Assembly (NCBI RefSeq): GCF_017798165.1
Contig: NZ_CP059068.1
Span: 4,278,001-4,342,000 of the forward strand
From: Rhodoferax sp. AJA081-3
GTDB lineage: Bacteria; Pseudomonadota; Gammaproteobacteria; Burkholderiales; Burkholderiaceae_C
Direction: 5' to 3'
Length of the DNA: 64,000 nucleotides
Below are positions 45,789 to 53,667 of the stretch, one piece after another. A model generated the notes under the pieces. That model saw only the letters and a list, made by a program, of their open reading frames with translations. It made no database searches and had not been told where the DNA came from. How positions within the stretch are numbered: position 1 is the first letter of the stretch; each line of letters begins with the position of its first letter. A program made the translations under genes and the position numbers.

Positions 45789-46883
45789 TTAACCGATGGA
45801 CTCGACTTGGCGCGACTGCTGGTACGCCTTGCCAAAGCGGTTGGCCAGGAAAGCTGGCAACTCTACCTGTTCCTGGCGGATGAAACCGGACTGTGGCAAC
45901 TTGCCCTCACGGAACAGATCGACCGCTGCGCAGATGCCCGCAGCCGTGGTGATCTGGATGGCGCTCAGCGGAGCCTTCTCGTCCCGGTCGGCAAAAATCT
46001 TGCGGGCAAACACTTCTTGCACCAGCTGGCCATCGCGCTCGCCGCTGACGGTTACAAACACCAGCACCACGTCCTGCATAGTGAGCGGGATGGACTTGCG
46101 CAGGATGTCCTTCAGGTTCTCTTGGTCAAACTGCATGCCCAGCTCTTGCAGCAGCATCTTCATGATGTCGCAGTGGCCGGGATAACGCACGGTCTTGTAG
46201 TCCAGCGTCTGAACCTTGCCCTTCAGTGTTTCGCACAGGGTTCCCAGCCCGCCGGAAGTGTTGAAGGCTTCGTATTCGGTGCCGTCCAGCGAGAAGTGTT
46301 CCATGCCTTCCAGCGGCAGCACCTCGATGATTTCGCCATTGCGGATCGCTTCGCAGGGGTGGCAGTACTCGTTGATCAGGCCGTCCACGCTCCAGGTCAG
46401 GTTGTATTTCAGTGAATTGGTTGGGAAGGCTGGCAGTGCTCCCACGCGCATCTTCACCTCGTGCAGCTTGCTGAACTTCTTGCTCAGGTGGTGGGCCACG
46501 ATGCCGATGAAGCCGGGTGCCAGGCCGCACTGGGGCATGAAGGCGGTCTTGGCGCCTTCGGCCATGCGCATGATCTCGCGGGTGGCGGCCACGTCTTCGG
46601 TCAGGTCAAAGTAGTGGCAACCCGCTTCCAGCGCCTGGGCGGCGGCCATGGTGGCCAAGTGGTAGGGCAGGGCGTTGATGACGGCGTCATAACCCTTGAG
46701 TGCACCGCGCAGGGCCGCGGCGTCCGAGGTGTCGATCTGTGCCAGCTCCAGCGGCAGGTGGCGCAGCTTCTTGAGCGCCTCTTCGCTGCGGTCTACCACC
46801 TTGACCTGGTAGTCACCGGAACCCGACAACAAGGTCGCAATCGTTTGGCCAATGTGGCCCGCACCCATCAGAACAACACGCAT
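45789..46883 (-). CDS. Lysine 6-dehydrogenase-like (saccharopine dehydrogenase family)
   Basis: A 364-residue NAD(P)-dependent oxidoreductase. The Rossmann segment is VVLMGAGHIGQTIATLLSGS. The LysDH-type middle has GLAPGFIGIVAHHL, SVDGLINEYCHPCEAIRNGE and EAFNTSGGLGTLCETLKGKV, then LDYKTVRYPGHCD. That series matches the lysine 6-dehydrogenase branch of the saccharopine dehydrogenase superfamily, which deaminates the epsilon-amino group of L-lysine to give piperideine-6-carboxylate. The adjacent ALDH would take that product. It could still be a saccharopine reductase, but no LKR partner is near. The divergent Lrp gene likely regulates it. Confidence 0.8.
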   Translation of the reverse strand: MRVVLMGAGHIGQTIATLLSGSGDYQVKVVDRSEEALKKLRHLPLELAQIDTSDAAALRGALKGYDAVINALPYHLATMAAAQALEAGCHYFDLTEDVAATREIMRMAEGAKTAFMPQCGLAPGFIGIVAHHLSKKFSKLHEVKMRVGALPAFPTNSLKYNLTWSVDGLINEYCHPCEAIRNGEIIEVLPLEGMEHFSLDGTEYEAFNTSGGLGTLCETLKGKVQTLDYKTVRYPGHCDIMKMLLQELGMQFDQENLKDILRKSIPLTMQDVVLVFVTVSGERDGQLVQEVFARKIFADRDEKAPLSAIQITTAAGICAAVDLFREGKLPQSGFIRQEQVELPAFLANRFGKAYQQSRQVESIG

Positions 46884-47020
46884 AACAATCTCCTGGTAAT
46901 TGATTTGGATGGAACAAGTCTAGGCGCGAGTCCAGACGAATTAAATCGACAATGTGACGTATTGATTGTCAAAGCAGACGATTCGTCATACCATTTGGTC
47001 AATATGATTTTTCCGAAGCC
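46884..47020. promoter_or_regulatory. Divergent control region of the lysine operon and Lrp gene
   Basis: A 137-bp AT-rich gap. It contains related half-sites TATTGATTGTCAAAG (about 46960-46974) and TTGGTCAATATGA (about 46995-47007), consistent with several Lrp-type binding sites near the regulator start. Promoters were not assigned with confidence. Confidence 0.4.
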
Positions 47021-47467
47021 ATGAGTACCGTTGCATTGCGTGACCAACTGGACCGCGACCTGCTGGCGCTGTTACAGGCCAACGCCCGCGCCTCCACCGC
47101 CGACCTGGCCCGCCAGCTGGGCGCCGCCCGCACCACGGTGCTGGCCCGCCTGGGCCGCATGGAGCGTGAGGGGGTCATCGCCGGCTATACCGTGCGCCTG
47201 GGGCAGGATGTGCGCGACATGGGCTTGCAGGCCTTTGTCGGCATCACCGTGCAGCCCAAGGCCGGCCGTGAGGTGGTGCGCCAGATCTCGCGAATGCCCG
47301 AGGTACGCCAACTGTGTGCGGTCAGTGGCGAGTTCGATTACGTGGTGCTGCTACGCGCCGAGTCGGCGTTGCGCATGAATACGTTGTTGGATGAGATGGG
47401 CAACTTTGATGGCGTGGTGAAGACCACCACCTCCGTGGCGCTCGAATGGAAGATTGACCGGACCTGA
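47021..47467 (+). CDS. Lrp/AsnC-family transcriptional regulator
   Basis: A 148-residue Lrp-type protein with an N-terminal HTH (RDLLALLQANARASTADLA, then AARTTVLARLGRMEREGVI) and a RAM domain (GLQAFVGITVQPKAGREVVR, YVVLLRAES). It is transcribed divergently from the lysine 6-dehydrogenase-like/ALDH operon, so it is probably a lysine- or aminoadipate-responsive regulator of that operon. It resembles the regulator at 20628-21053 in layout but is not a close duplicate. Confidence 0.9.
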   Translation: MSTVALRDQLDRDLLALLQANARASTADLARQLGAARTTVLARLGRMEREGVIAGYTVRLGQDVRDMGLQAFVGITVQPKAGREVVRQISRMPEVRQLCAVSGEFDYVVLLRAESALRMNTLLDEMGNFDGVVKTTTSVALEWKIDRT

Positions 47468-47541
47468 GTAGCAAAGGCCAGCCCGCGTGCCCCCCCGTTT
47501 ACAATCGGGTTACCGGGCCGGTATTCACTGCCAGCCCGCAA

Positions 47542-47627
47542 ACGCTAGGGGTGCTGACTGTCGTGAGGCGGTCGGCTGAGATAACACCCTGGAACTTGAT
47601 CAAGGTAATACTTGCGCAGGGAAGCGT
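47542..47627 (+). promoter_or_regulatory. TPP (THI-box) riboswitch
   Basis: All hallmark pieces of a TPP aptamer are present in order: P1 strand CGCT (47543-47546), GGGGTGC, the P2/P3 core GCTGAGATAACACCC (47575-47589), then GAACTTGATCAAGGTAATAC and TGCGCAGGGAAGCG, with AGCG (47623-47626) closing P1. It lies 90 bp before the TonB receptor ATG, whose ribosome site AAGGTGA is at 47705-47711. The control mode (termination or translation block) was not resolved. It implies repression of the receptor when thiamine pyrophosphate is abundant. Confidence 0.93.
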
Positions 47628-47716
47628 GGTGAGTACATGCCCTTGTTCCATCTATGGAGCGCCGGGCCTATCGACTATCCGCGTTCCCCTGCCATCGAAC
47701 GAAAAGGTGAACTGCG

Positions 47717-49882
47717 ATGGCGCTCCGTCTGAATCTGAAACTGTCCCCCTGTGCTGCCGCATTGGCCGTGATGTTTGTCACACCCGTCTGGGCACAGGCT
47801 GGCGCCCAAAGCCTGCAAGGGGTCACCGTCACCAGCAAGGCCGCACCGGTGCTGGATGTAGACCGGGCTGACGTGGGAGGCCTGGGCCAGGCGCTGGCCA
47901 AGACGCCGCAAAGCGTCTCCGTTCTGGGTGCGGATCTGCTGGCCGCCACGGCCTCCAGCAGCCTGTCGCAGATCATCAAGCTGGATGCCTCGCTGGCGGA
48001 CAGTTACAACACCACGGGCTACATCGAGGGCATGTCGGTGCGCGGTTTCCTGCTGGACCAAAACAACAACTATCTGCGCAATGGCCTGCCGGTGACCAAC
48101 TATGCGCCCGCTGCGCTGGAGAACAAGGAGCGGATCGAGGTCTTGAAGGGTGTGGCCGGCTTGCAAGCCGGTGTGTCTGCCCCCGGTGGCCTGGTCAATT
48201 TTGTTACCAAGACTCCGCAGGCGGACGCGTTCACGGCTGCTTCTATCGGTGGAGACGGCAACGGCGGCAGCAAGGTGCACCTGGACAGCAATGCGCATTG
48301 GGGCGCGGTCGGTGTGCGCGTCAATCTGGCAGCCGAAGACCTGCGCACGCAGTTTGACCGTGCCGACGGCAAGCGCGAATTCGCCAGTGTGGCCTTGGCC
48401 ACAACTGCGGCACCCGGTACCAAGCTATCCGCAGATCTGGAATACCACCACAAGAAGCAGCCCTCGGTCCCTGGCCTGGGCTTGTTGGACACCAATGGCG
48501 ATGGCGTGGCCGACACGCTGCCGGCCAGCAACTATTCGCGTTTGAACCTGAACAACCAAAGCTGGTCGCAGCCCTTTGAGTCCACCAGTACCAACGCCCA
48601 GTTGGCCATCGACCACCAGATCAACACCGACTGGCAGGCCCGTGTGGGTCTGGGTACGCAGCGCACCGTGGCGCACGACCGCCTGGCTTTCCCCGATGGT
48701 TGCAGCACCGGCCCCAATTATGTCTACCCCGGGCTGTGCGCCAACGGCGATGTGGATGTTTATGACTACCGCAGCGAAAACGAAGAGCGCAGCACCTGGG
48801 CCTGGGACGCCAAACTGCAGGGCCGGTTGGGAACACAACACCGCGTGACGATGGGCCTCAGTGGCCGCAGCGCCCGTACCGATCTCAACCCGACGCAGGC
48901 CTACAACTTTGCAGGCACCACGAATATCGACCGCCCCATTGCCCTGCCAGGCGATGGCGCGGCCAACGACCTCAACACCAACAGCCGCGAACGCGCGGTT
49001 GACGTGCATGCCTCGTTGGTCAGCGACCTGAGCACCACGGTGCAAAGCTTTGTTGGTATCCGCACTTCACGCGTAACCCGCAGCAGCGAACGCAGCGACG
49101 GCTCCCGTGCCATCGCGTTTGAGCAAACGGTGACCACGCCATGGGCCGGCCTGTCCTGGTCGCCACTGGCCGGCACCATGGTCTATGCATCCTGGGGCCA
49201 GGGTACTGAGCTGGAGGCCGTGCCCAACCGTTCCAACCGCTTTGTGAATGCGGGCCAGGTATTGCCGGCATTGAAGAGCGAACAAACCGAGCTGGGCATC
49301 AAGTGGCAGATGAGCCCCCGCATGCTGGTAACCGCCGCAGCCTTTAACATCGACAAACCCTATGCTGACGACCAGCCCACCGCCAGCGGCATACCCCTGC
49401 GTGTTGCCGGCGGCAAGACTGCACGGCACCGCGGCCTGGAGCTGGCGGCCGTGGGCCAGGTGGATGCGCAGTTGTCGGTGCAGGCCAGCCTGAGTTTGCT
49501 GGACGCCAAGTACACCGCAGCAGTAGACCCCGCCTTGGTGGGCCAGACCGTGACCAATGTGCCCAAGACCAAAGCCTCGCTGTTTGCGGATTACAAAATC
49601 GCAGCCTTGCCCGGCCTGTCGCTCAGCGGCTTGGTAGCACACGAGAGTGGCAAGACCGTTACCGCCGATGGTTCGGTCAGCCTGCCTGCCGCATGGCAGC
49701 TGGATACCGGTGTGCGCTACCAGAACCGCCTGATGGGCAAATCCACCCAGTGGGCGCTGAATGTGGAAAACATCACCGACCGCAGCTACTGGCGCGAGGC
49801 CCCCACGCAGTACTGGGGCGCCAACTATGTGTTCCCCTCCACACCGCGCACGGTGCGGGCCCGCGTCACGGTTGAGTTTTAA
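47717..49882 (+). CDS. TPP-riboswitch-controlled TonB-dependent receptor, probable thiamine importer
   Basis: A 721-residue outer-membrane receptor with a signal peptide (ending VMFVTPVWAQ), a TonB box-like LQGVTVTSKA, a plug with IEGMSVRGFLLDQNNNYLRN, RIEVLKGVAGLQAG and APGGLVNFVTKTPQ, and a barrel ending RTVRARVTVEF with the C-terminal Phe needed for outer-membrane insertion. The plug is of the siderophore-receptor class. The upstream TPP riboswitch strongly implies import of thiamine or a thiamine precursor rather than iron. A NadR-like kinase gene follows after 64 bp and may phosphorylate the imported compound. Confidence 0.9.
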   Translation: MALRLNLKLSPCAAALAVMFVTPVWAQAGAQSLQGVTVTSKAAPVLDVDRADVGGLGQALAKTPQSVSVLGADLLAATASSSLSQIIKLDASLADSYNTTGYIEGMSVRGFLLDQNNNYLRNGLPVTNYAPAALENKERIEVLKGVAGLQAGVSAPGGLVNFVTKTPQADAFTAASIGGDGNGGSKVHLDSNAHWGAVGVRVNLAAEDLRTQFDRADGKREFASVALATTAAPGTKLSADLEYHHKKQPSVPGLGLLDTNGDGVADTLPASNYSRLNLNNQSWSQPFESTSTNAQLAIDHQINTDWQARVGLGTQRTVAHDRLAFPDGCSTGPNYVYPGLCANGDVDVYDYRSENEERSTWAWDAKLQGRLGTQHRVTMGLSGRSARTDLNPTQAYNFAGTTNIDRPIALPGDGAANDLNTNSRERAVDVHASLVSDLSTTVQSFVGIRTSRVTRSSERSDGSRAIAFEQTVTTPWAGLSWSPLAGTMVYASWGQGTELEAVPNRSNRFVNAGQVLPALKSEQTELGIKWQMSPRMLVTAAAFNIDKPYADDQPTASGIPLRVAGGKTARHRGLELAAVGQVDAQLSVQASLSLLDAKYTAAVDPALVGQTVTNVPKTKASLFADYKIAALPGLSLSGLVAHESGKTVTADGSVSLPAAWQLDTGVRYQNRLMGKSTQWALNVENITDRSYWREAPTQYWGANYVFPSTPRTVRARVTVEF

Positions 49883-49890
49883 AAACTTGT

Positions 49891-49926
49891 GGGTCAGACC
49901 ACTCGCGAAGCGATGTGCTCTGACCC
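49891..49926. repeat. REP-like nested palindrome GGGTCAGA/TCTGACCC
   Basis: Outer arms GGGTCAGA (49891-49898) and TCTGACCC (49919-49926) enclose an inner stem TCGC-GAA-GCGA (49903-49913). There is no T run. The layout is like REP elements mobilised by RAYT transposases, but only one copy was noticed here. It sits between the receptor and the kinase genes. Confidence 0.55.
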
Positions 49927-49946
49927 CAACGGATTAGAAGGAAGCC

Positions 49947-50480
49947 ATGGAACCACGCCTCATCTGCCTGATAGGCGCAGAGTGCACCGGCAAGACGACG
50001 CTGGCCCAGGCCCTGGCCGAGCAGTTGGGTGGGCTGTGGGTACCGGAATACCTGCGCAGCTTTACGGACCAGCAGGGCCGCACGCCCGAGCGCACGGAGC
50101 AATTGCAGATCTTGCAAGAGCAGGTGCGCCAGGAAACGCAGGCCCTGGCCACCGCCCGCCGCCAGCAAAAGGCCCTGGTGTTTTGCGATACCGCGCCCCT
50201 GCTCACCGCGGTTTACAGCGATTGCGTTTTTGCAGACACCTCGCTCTACCCGCAGGCCCATGGCCTGCATGCGCGCTATGCGCTGACCCTGCTGCTGGAG
50301 CCTGACATTCCGTGGGTGGCCGATGGCCTGCAGCGGGATGGCCCGCAGGCTCGCACCGCCGTGCACGCGCGTATCGGGCAGGCTCTTGCGGACTGGGCGT
50401 GGCCGCATGTGCGCATTGCAGGCACAGCCGAACAGCGGCTAGCGCAGGCGTGTGACGCGGTGGCTAGCGCTGTGCGCTGA
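49947..50480 (+). CDS. NadR-like P-loop kinase (AAA_28)
   Basis: A 177-residue P-loop protein resembling the C-terminal ribosylnicotinamide-kinase part of NadR. Walker A is IGAECTGKTTLAQALA (10-25), followed by GGLWVPEYLRSFTD and a Walker-B-like VFCDTAPLLTAVYSD. It would phosphorylate a small substrate with ATP. Because it follows a TPP-riboswitch-controlled receptor, the substrate is more likely thiamine or a precursor than nicotinamide riboside (inference). The start has a GAAGGAAG ribosome site at 49937-49944. Confidence 0.8.
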   Translation: MEPRLICLIGAECTGKTTLAQALAEQLGGLWVPEYLRSFTDQQGRTPERTEQLQILQEQVRQETQALATARRQQKALVFCDTAPLLTAVYSDCVFADTSLYPQAHGLHARYALTLLLEPDIPWVADGLQRDGPQARTAVHARIGQALADWAWPHVRIAGTAEQRLAQACDAVASAVR

Positions 50481-50494
50481 GGACGTATACAAAG

Positions 50495-50546
50495 AATTGG
50501 CCGATAGCCCCCGATAAATATGGCGGTACCGCTATCGAAATGATAG
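50495..50546 (+). repeat. Dispersed repeat, copy E
   Basis: Core GGCCGATAGCCCCCG followed by ATAAATATGGCGGTACC and GCTATCGAAATGATAG. It shows the same spacing between core and GCTAT arm as the other copies. Confidence 0.65.
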
Positions 50547-50569
50547 TATTCACTAGGTGGATTCCTGCG

Positions 50570-50649
50570 GCAGCGTTCGGGCTGTTGGCCCCCGCCTCAT
50601 ACTGTCAAAGGACCAGAAATCGGCGGGGGCCAACAGCCCGAAACGCTGC
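50570..50649. repeat. Long inverted repeat (27/28-bp arms, 25-bp loop)
   Basis: Arms at 50570-50596 and 50622-50649 are complementary except for one extra T in a T-run; the arm core is CGGGCTGTTGGCCCCCGCC. The predicted stem would be very stable. There is no following T run, so a simple terminator is unlikely. It could be a relic of a mobile cassette or a processed structured RNA. Confidence 0.8.
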
Positions 50650-50870
50650 TAAGGTGTTTGTTTTGGACGCGAGTGTGGAAGGACAGTTCGGGGCCGACTC
50701 CCGACGTTGGCGAGTGACTGGTAACTGGCAATCAGTTCATCGATTCTTCCATCGGTAGGGGGACTCCACCAGCCAGATCGCAGGCACTTCGGGTTAGGCT
50801 ATGTATTCGTCCTAGGTCTTTTCTGCTCGATCGCCACCGTGAAAGACGACCAATCTCACTGGCTAACTCT

Positions 50871-52268
50871 CTAATTAATCAGAGCCTTGGGTCGGGCTTG
50901 TGCCCGCCCGGCGGCTTCCAAAGCACTTAACTCAGCTAGCGGAATGCTAATCGTCCAAGCCTTCTTGTTTTCCTCACCAATGGAGTGTCCGTACACGCCA
51001 TGAATTAGAAATGCTGAGCGCACCAACTCAAACTTCACCGGCTCAAAATTCAAAACGGTGGATGCGATCCAAGGAGTCAATGGGGCAACCCGCGCGCGCC
51101 AAAGAAATTGACCCTCGAAGTCCGCTCCCAAAATCGTGAGCTGGTTACTTGGACCCTGTCGCACTGTTACGAGTTGAGTCCCCGTTGTGCCCCATTTCCT
51201 TATGCCCAGGCGTTCACTGTTAACTCGAACGATCTCGCCACGACTTGGTACAGCCAGCTCAGAATAAAACAACCAGGCACCATACTTCGTTGCCGCAGCA
51301 TAGCTATCTGACCAAATCGGCCATTCATGTAGTTCTTTGAAGTCACCACCGAATGGCCTGTCGGTAGATTTCAGCGTCTTTAACAACCCGCCTTCACTCA
51401 TTTGCCCTATTTGATCGAGCGCTTCTGGAATCTCCTCGATGACAACCGCAGAGCTAGTGAGGTTCCAGCGCCGAGAATCAATGACTGCGTCCTTTGATGC
51501 CTCAATACGATTGAGCAGCAAGCTATACCCGCTCACTCCATTCTCGCAACGACTTGCATTCGTACGCCGATCCCAAAACGGAATCTGCTGTGTTTTGGTA
51601 GCGACTCTGAATGCATCGGTGACACGCGCCAACGTATTTTTCGACTCCCGATCCTCAAGAACCCAGGTGGAGAATTGATTGGCCCATCCAGTTCGGATTT
51701 CTCTCACAACATATTTACCCAATGGATTGTCAAGGTAAGAGATTTGCAGGCAGGTCCCAGGTTTCACCGGTGGCTGTTCAGTAAAGAATTCTTTTTTATC
51801 CCTTTCAAGTGGGTAGAAACAATTGGGTGAATCCTTGTCGCCTAATTCCAGATGCGCGTACGTATGTTGCATCGACGCGGGCGACCAATCATCGCCGCCG
51901 TCGGCAACGCCTTTGAGTCCCAACTTGATGTCGATTGAACTTAGTTTGACGGATGTGAGTAAATGCGCAATGTCACCAGACCGCAACCCACCTGTTTCAT
52001 CGACCAAGCTATCTATAGCGATTGGTCCATTGCGACTCTCCGAATTGCATAACTTGGAACTTTCAGTGCGGGCTGCATTCCAGATGCTGCCTTCTAGAAA
52101 GACCGTCAACCCTGGATACCAAACCGGGGAGAGCAACACCGTTACGATCAAGAACCCTATCAATTTGCCCGCCGGTGCTTTAAATAGCTTGAAGGCTATA
52201 AAGTAGGCACCAAAACATAGCATTGCGACGCCGAATGCGAATAGTAATAACAAGTGCTCTACGTACAT
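50871..52268 (-). CDS. Unrecognised membrane protein of an AT-rich island
   Basis: A 465-residue protein not recognised by family. Two membrane helices are near the N-terminus (about 1-23 and 33-55; LLLLFAFGVAMLCFGAYFIA and GFLIVTVLLSPVWYPGL), followed by a long soluble part likely outside the cytoplasm, with C75, C147, C166 and C239 by estimate. Base composition is clearly AT-richer and codon use less GC-biased than in flanking genes, suggesting transfer. The start ATG 52268 has AAGGTGAGG just upstream on the minus strand. No neighbour shares its strand or function. Its length and start are well supported, but no activity can be proposed. Confidence 0.65.
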   Translation of the reverse strand: MYVEHLLLLFAFGVAMLCFGAYFIAFKLFKAPAGKLIGFLIVTVLLSPVWYPGLTVFLEGSIWNAARTESSKLCNSESRNGPIAIDSLVDETGGLRSGDIAHLLTSVKLSSIDIKLGLKGVADGGDDWSPASMQHTYAHLELGDKDSPNCFYPLERDKKEFFTEQPPVKPGTCLQISYLDNPLGKYVVREIRTGWANQFSTWVLEDRESKNTLARVTDAFRVATKTQQIPFWDRRTNASRCENGVSGYSLLLNRIEASKDAVIDSRRWNLTSSAVVIEEIPEALDQIGQMSEGGLLKTLKSTDRPFGGDFKELHEWPIWSDSYAAATKYGAWLFYSELAVPSRGEIVRVNSERLGIRKWGTTGTQLVTVRQGPSNQLTILGADFEGQFLWRARVAPLTPWIASTVLNFEPVKFELVRSAFLIHGVYGHSIGEENKKAWTISIPLAELSALEAAGRAQARPKALIN

Positions 52269-52785
52269 GATCACCTCACCTTAGTAACATACAGAGCGCT
52301 CCCAGCATCTGCACGCCTAGGTTTTACCACGTGGAAATTCCTACCCGACTTCACGATCAAGTTTGCCACAGCACACATGTGGCAGCCATTCTCATTGTGC
52401 AATTCGATCTAGTCATCCGTAATGTTGTAAGGCGTACCACCCTTGATCCCACAGGCTCAACCGGGACTGATTCTCGTGCGAAGAAGTCATAGATCATTTG
52501 CTTTGGTGGGATCATGATTGCGGCAAACCTGCTGGCTGGATTTCCTGTCGTAAGTGACCGGTTACTAGTAATTTGGGGTCGAACTCGGGCTTGCAGAGCC
52601 GACTCGCCAAATTCAGCTAAGTGTCTAGAACGGTTCGATAGCACATTCCACGCCGAGGGCAGATGGCATGGCCGGTGAGCAACGCCCGGTCGGCGATACA
52701 GTCGCCTCTGGATCAATCGGCCCACATCCCCCTGCGGTAGACTGCCTCAATCGTTCCCCTCAACCTTTTGCAGGACCCCACCACC
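52269..52785. other. Non-coding or decayed stretch, 517 bp
   Basis: No convincing gene is seen. An open frame on the minus strand (52357-52725, 122 codons) is Arg-rich and lacks similarity or a good ribosome site. The left half is AT-rich like the upstream membrane-protein gene; composition returns to normal by about 52650. It may contain the promoter of the minus-strand gene and, near 52740-52785, that of the crotonase gene. Confidence 0.5.
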
Positions 52786-53478
52786 ATGACCGAACTCGTC
52801 GCCTACAGCCTGGAAGACGGCATTGCCACCCTGACCCTGAACAATGGCAAGGTCAACGCGTTTTCACACGAGCTGATTGCAGCGTTCAATAGCGGACTGG
52901 ACCAGGCCGAAGCGGCCGGTGCGGTCGTCATTGTTACCGGGCAGCCCGGCATTCTGAGCGGTGGTTATGACCTCAAGGTCATGATGGCCGGGCCACAGGC
53001 CGCCATTGATCTGGTCGCGGCCGGCTCCACGCTGGCGCGGCGCATGCTGGCCCACCCGCAACCCATCATCGTGGCGTGTCCCGGCCATGCGGTGGCCAAG
53101 GGTGCCTTTGTGCTGCTGTCGGCTGACTACCGGATTGGGGTCGAAGGTCCGTTCAACATTGGCCTGAACGAGGTCAAGATCGGCATGACCATGCACCATG
53201 TGGGCATTGCCCTGGCGCGGGACCGGTTGACCACACCGGCCTTTCAGCGCTCGGTCATCAATGCCGAAATGTTCTCGCCCCAGGGCGCGCTGGCCGCCGG
53301 TTTCCTGGACCAGGTGGTGGCGCCCGAGCAACTGCTCAGCGCGGCAGTCGAAGTGGCACAGCAGATGAAGAAGCTCAACATGACAGCCCACAAGAACACC
53401 AAGCGCAAAGTGCGCAAGGCGCTGCTGGATGGGCTGGATGCCGCCATCGAACTGGATAAAACCATCAGTTTGATGTAG
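52786..53478 (+). CDS. Crotonase-fold enoyl-CoA hydratase/isomerase family protein
   Basis: A 230-residue crotonase. The oxyanion-hole segments are VIVTGQPGILSGGYDLKVMM and ACPGHAVAKGAFVLLSADYR, then IGLNEVKIGMTMHHVG. The acid/base Glu of classical hydratases is present in the NEVKIGM region by position, but the second Glu is not clear, so isomerase or hydrolase chemistry is possible. ATG 52786 directly begins MTELVAYSLEDGIATLTLNN. It is single-gene and followed by the dispersed repeat. Confidence 0.85.
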   Translation: MTELVAYSLEDGIATLTLNNGKVNAFSHELIAAFNSGLDQAEAAGAVVIVTGQPGILSGGYDLKVMMAGPQAAIDLVAAGSTLARRMLAHPQPIIVACPGHAVAKGAFVLLSADYRIGVEGPFNIGLNEVKIGMTMHHVGIALARDRLTTPAFQRSVINAEMFSPQGALAAGFLDQVVAPEQLLSAAVEVAQQMKKLNMTAHKNTKRKVRKALLDGLDAAIELDKTISLM

Positions 53479-53490
53479 TGCTTGTTAGTG

Positions 53491-53545
53491 TTTTAGGCCT
53501 CTAGCCCCCGTCGAAACTCATCGTGGCGCTATTGTTTTAGTAGTG
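53491..53545 (+). repeat. Dispersed repeat, copy D
   Basis: Core GGCCTCTAGCCCCCGT (53496-53511) followed by CGAAACTCATCGTGGC and GCTATTGTTTTAGTAG. It lies in the 189-bp gap between the crotonase and adaptor genes. Confidence 0.75.
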
Positions 53546-53667
53546 TTTGGCAGATGGTGCGGCTCGGTCGGGCCTGGGCCGGGACTCCACCAGGCTTGCG
53601 TTGGGTCAAGTCGCCGCGCCGGGGCGACCCCTAGAATGGTTGAATCCCCACGCCCCGAGACCGCCGC

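Larger units (their letters stand above)
50481..50870. other. Non-coding stretch with repeat copy and long inverted repeat
   Basis: This 390-bp gap starts with dispersed-repeat copy E, then a 27/28-bp inverted repeat. Beyond 50650 the sequence is AT-richer than its surroundings and has no convincing gene. A 72-codon open frame (50540-50758) runs through the inverted repeat and has no recognisable protein features. It is the left edge of the atypical island that continues to about 52785. Confidence 0.6.

Noticed and set aside
50570..50649. Integron attC site
   Set aside because: The arms are long enough, but the RYYYAAC and GTTRRRY core pairs are not found at the ends and no integrase is nearby.
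50540..50758. 72-codon frame across the long inverted repeat
   Set aside because: Its coding potential arises from the repeat arms; no family features, and composition shifts midway.
52357..52725. 122-codon minus-strand frame before the crotonase gene
   Set aside because: Arg-rich, no similarity, no convincing ribosome site; more likely a decayed or non-coding stretch.
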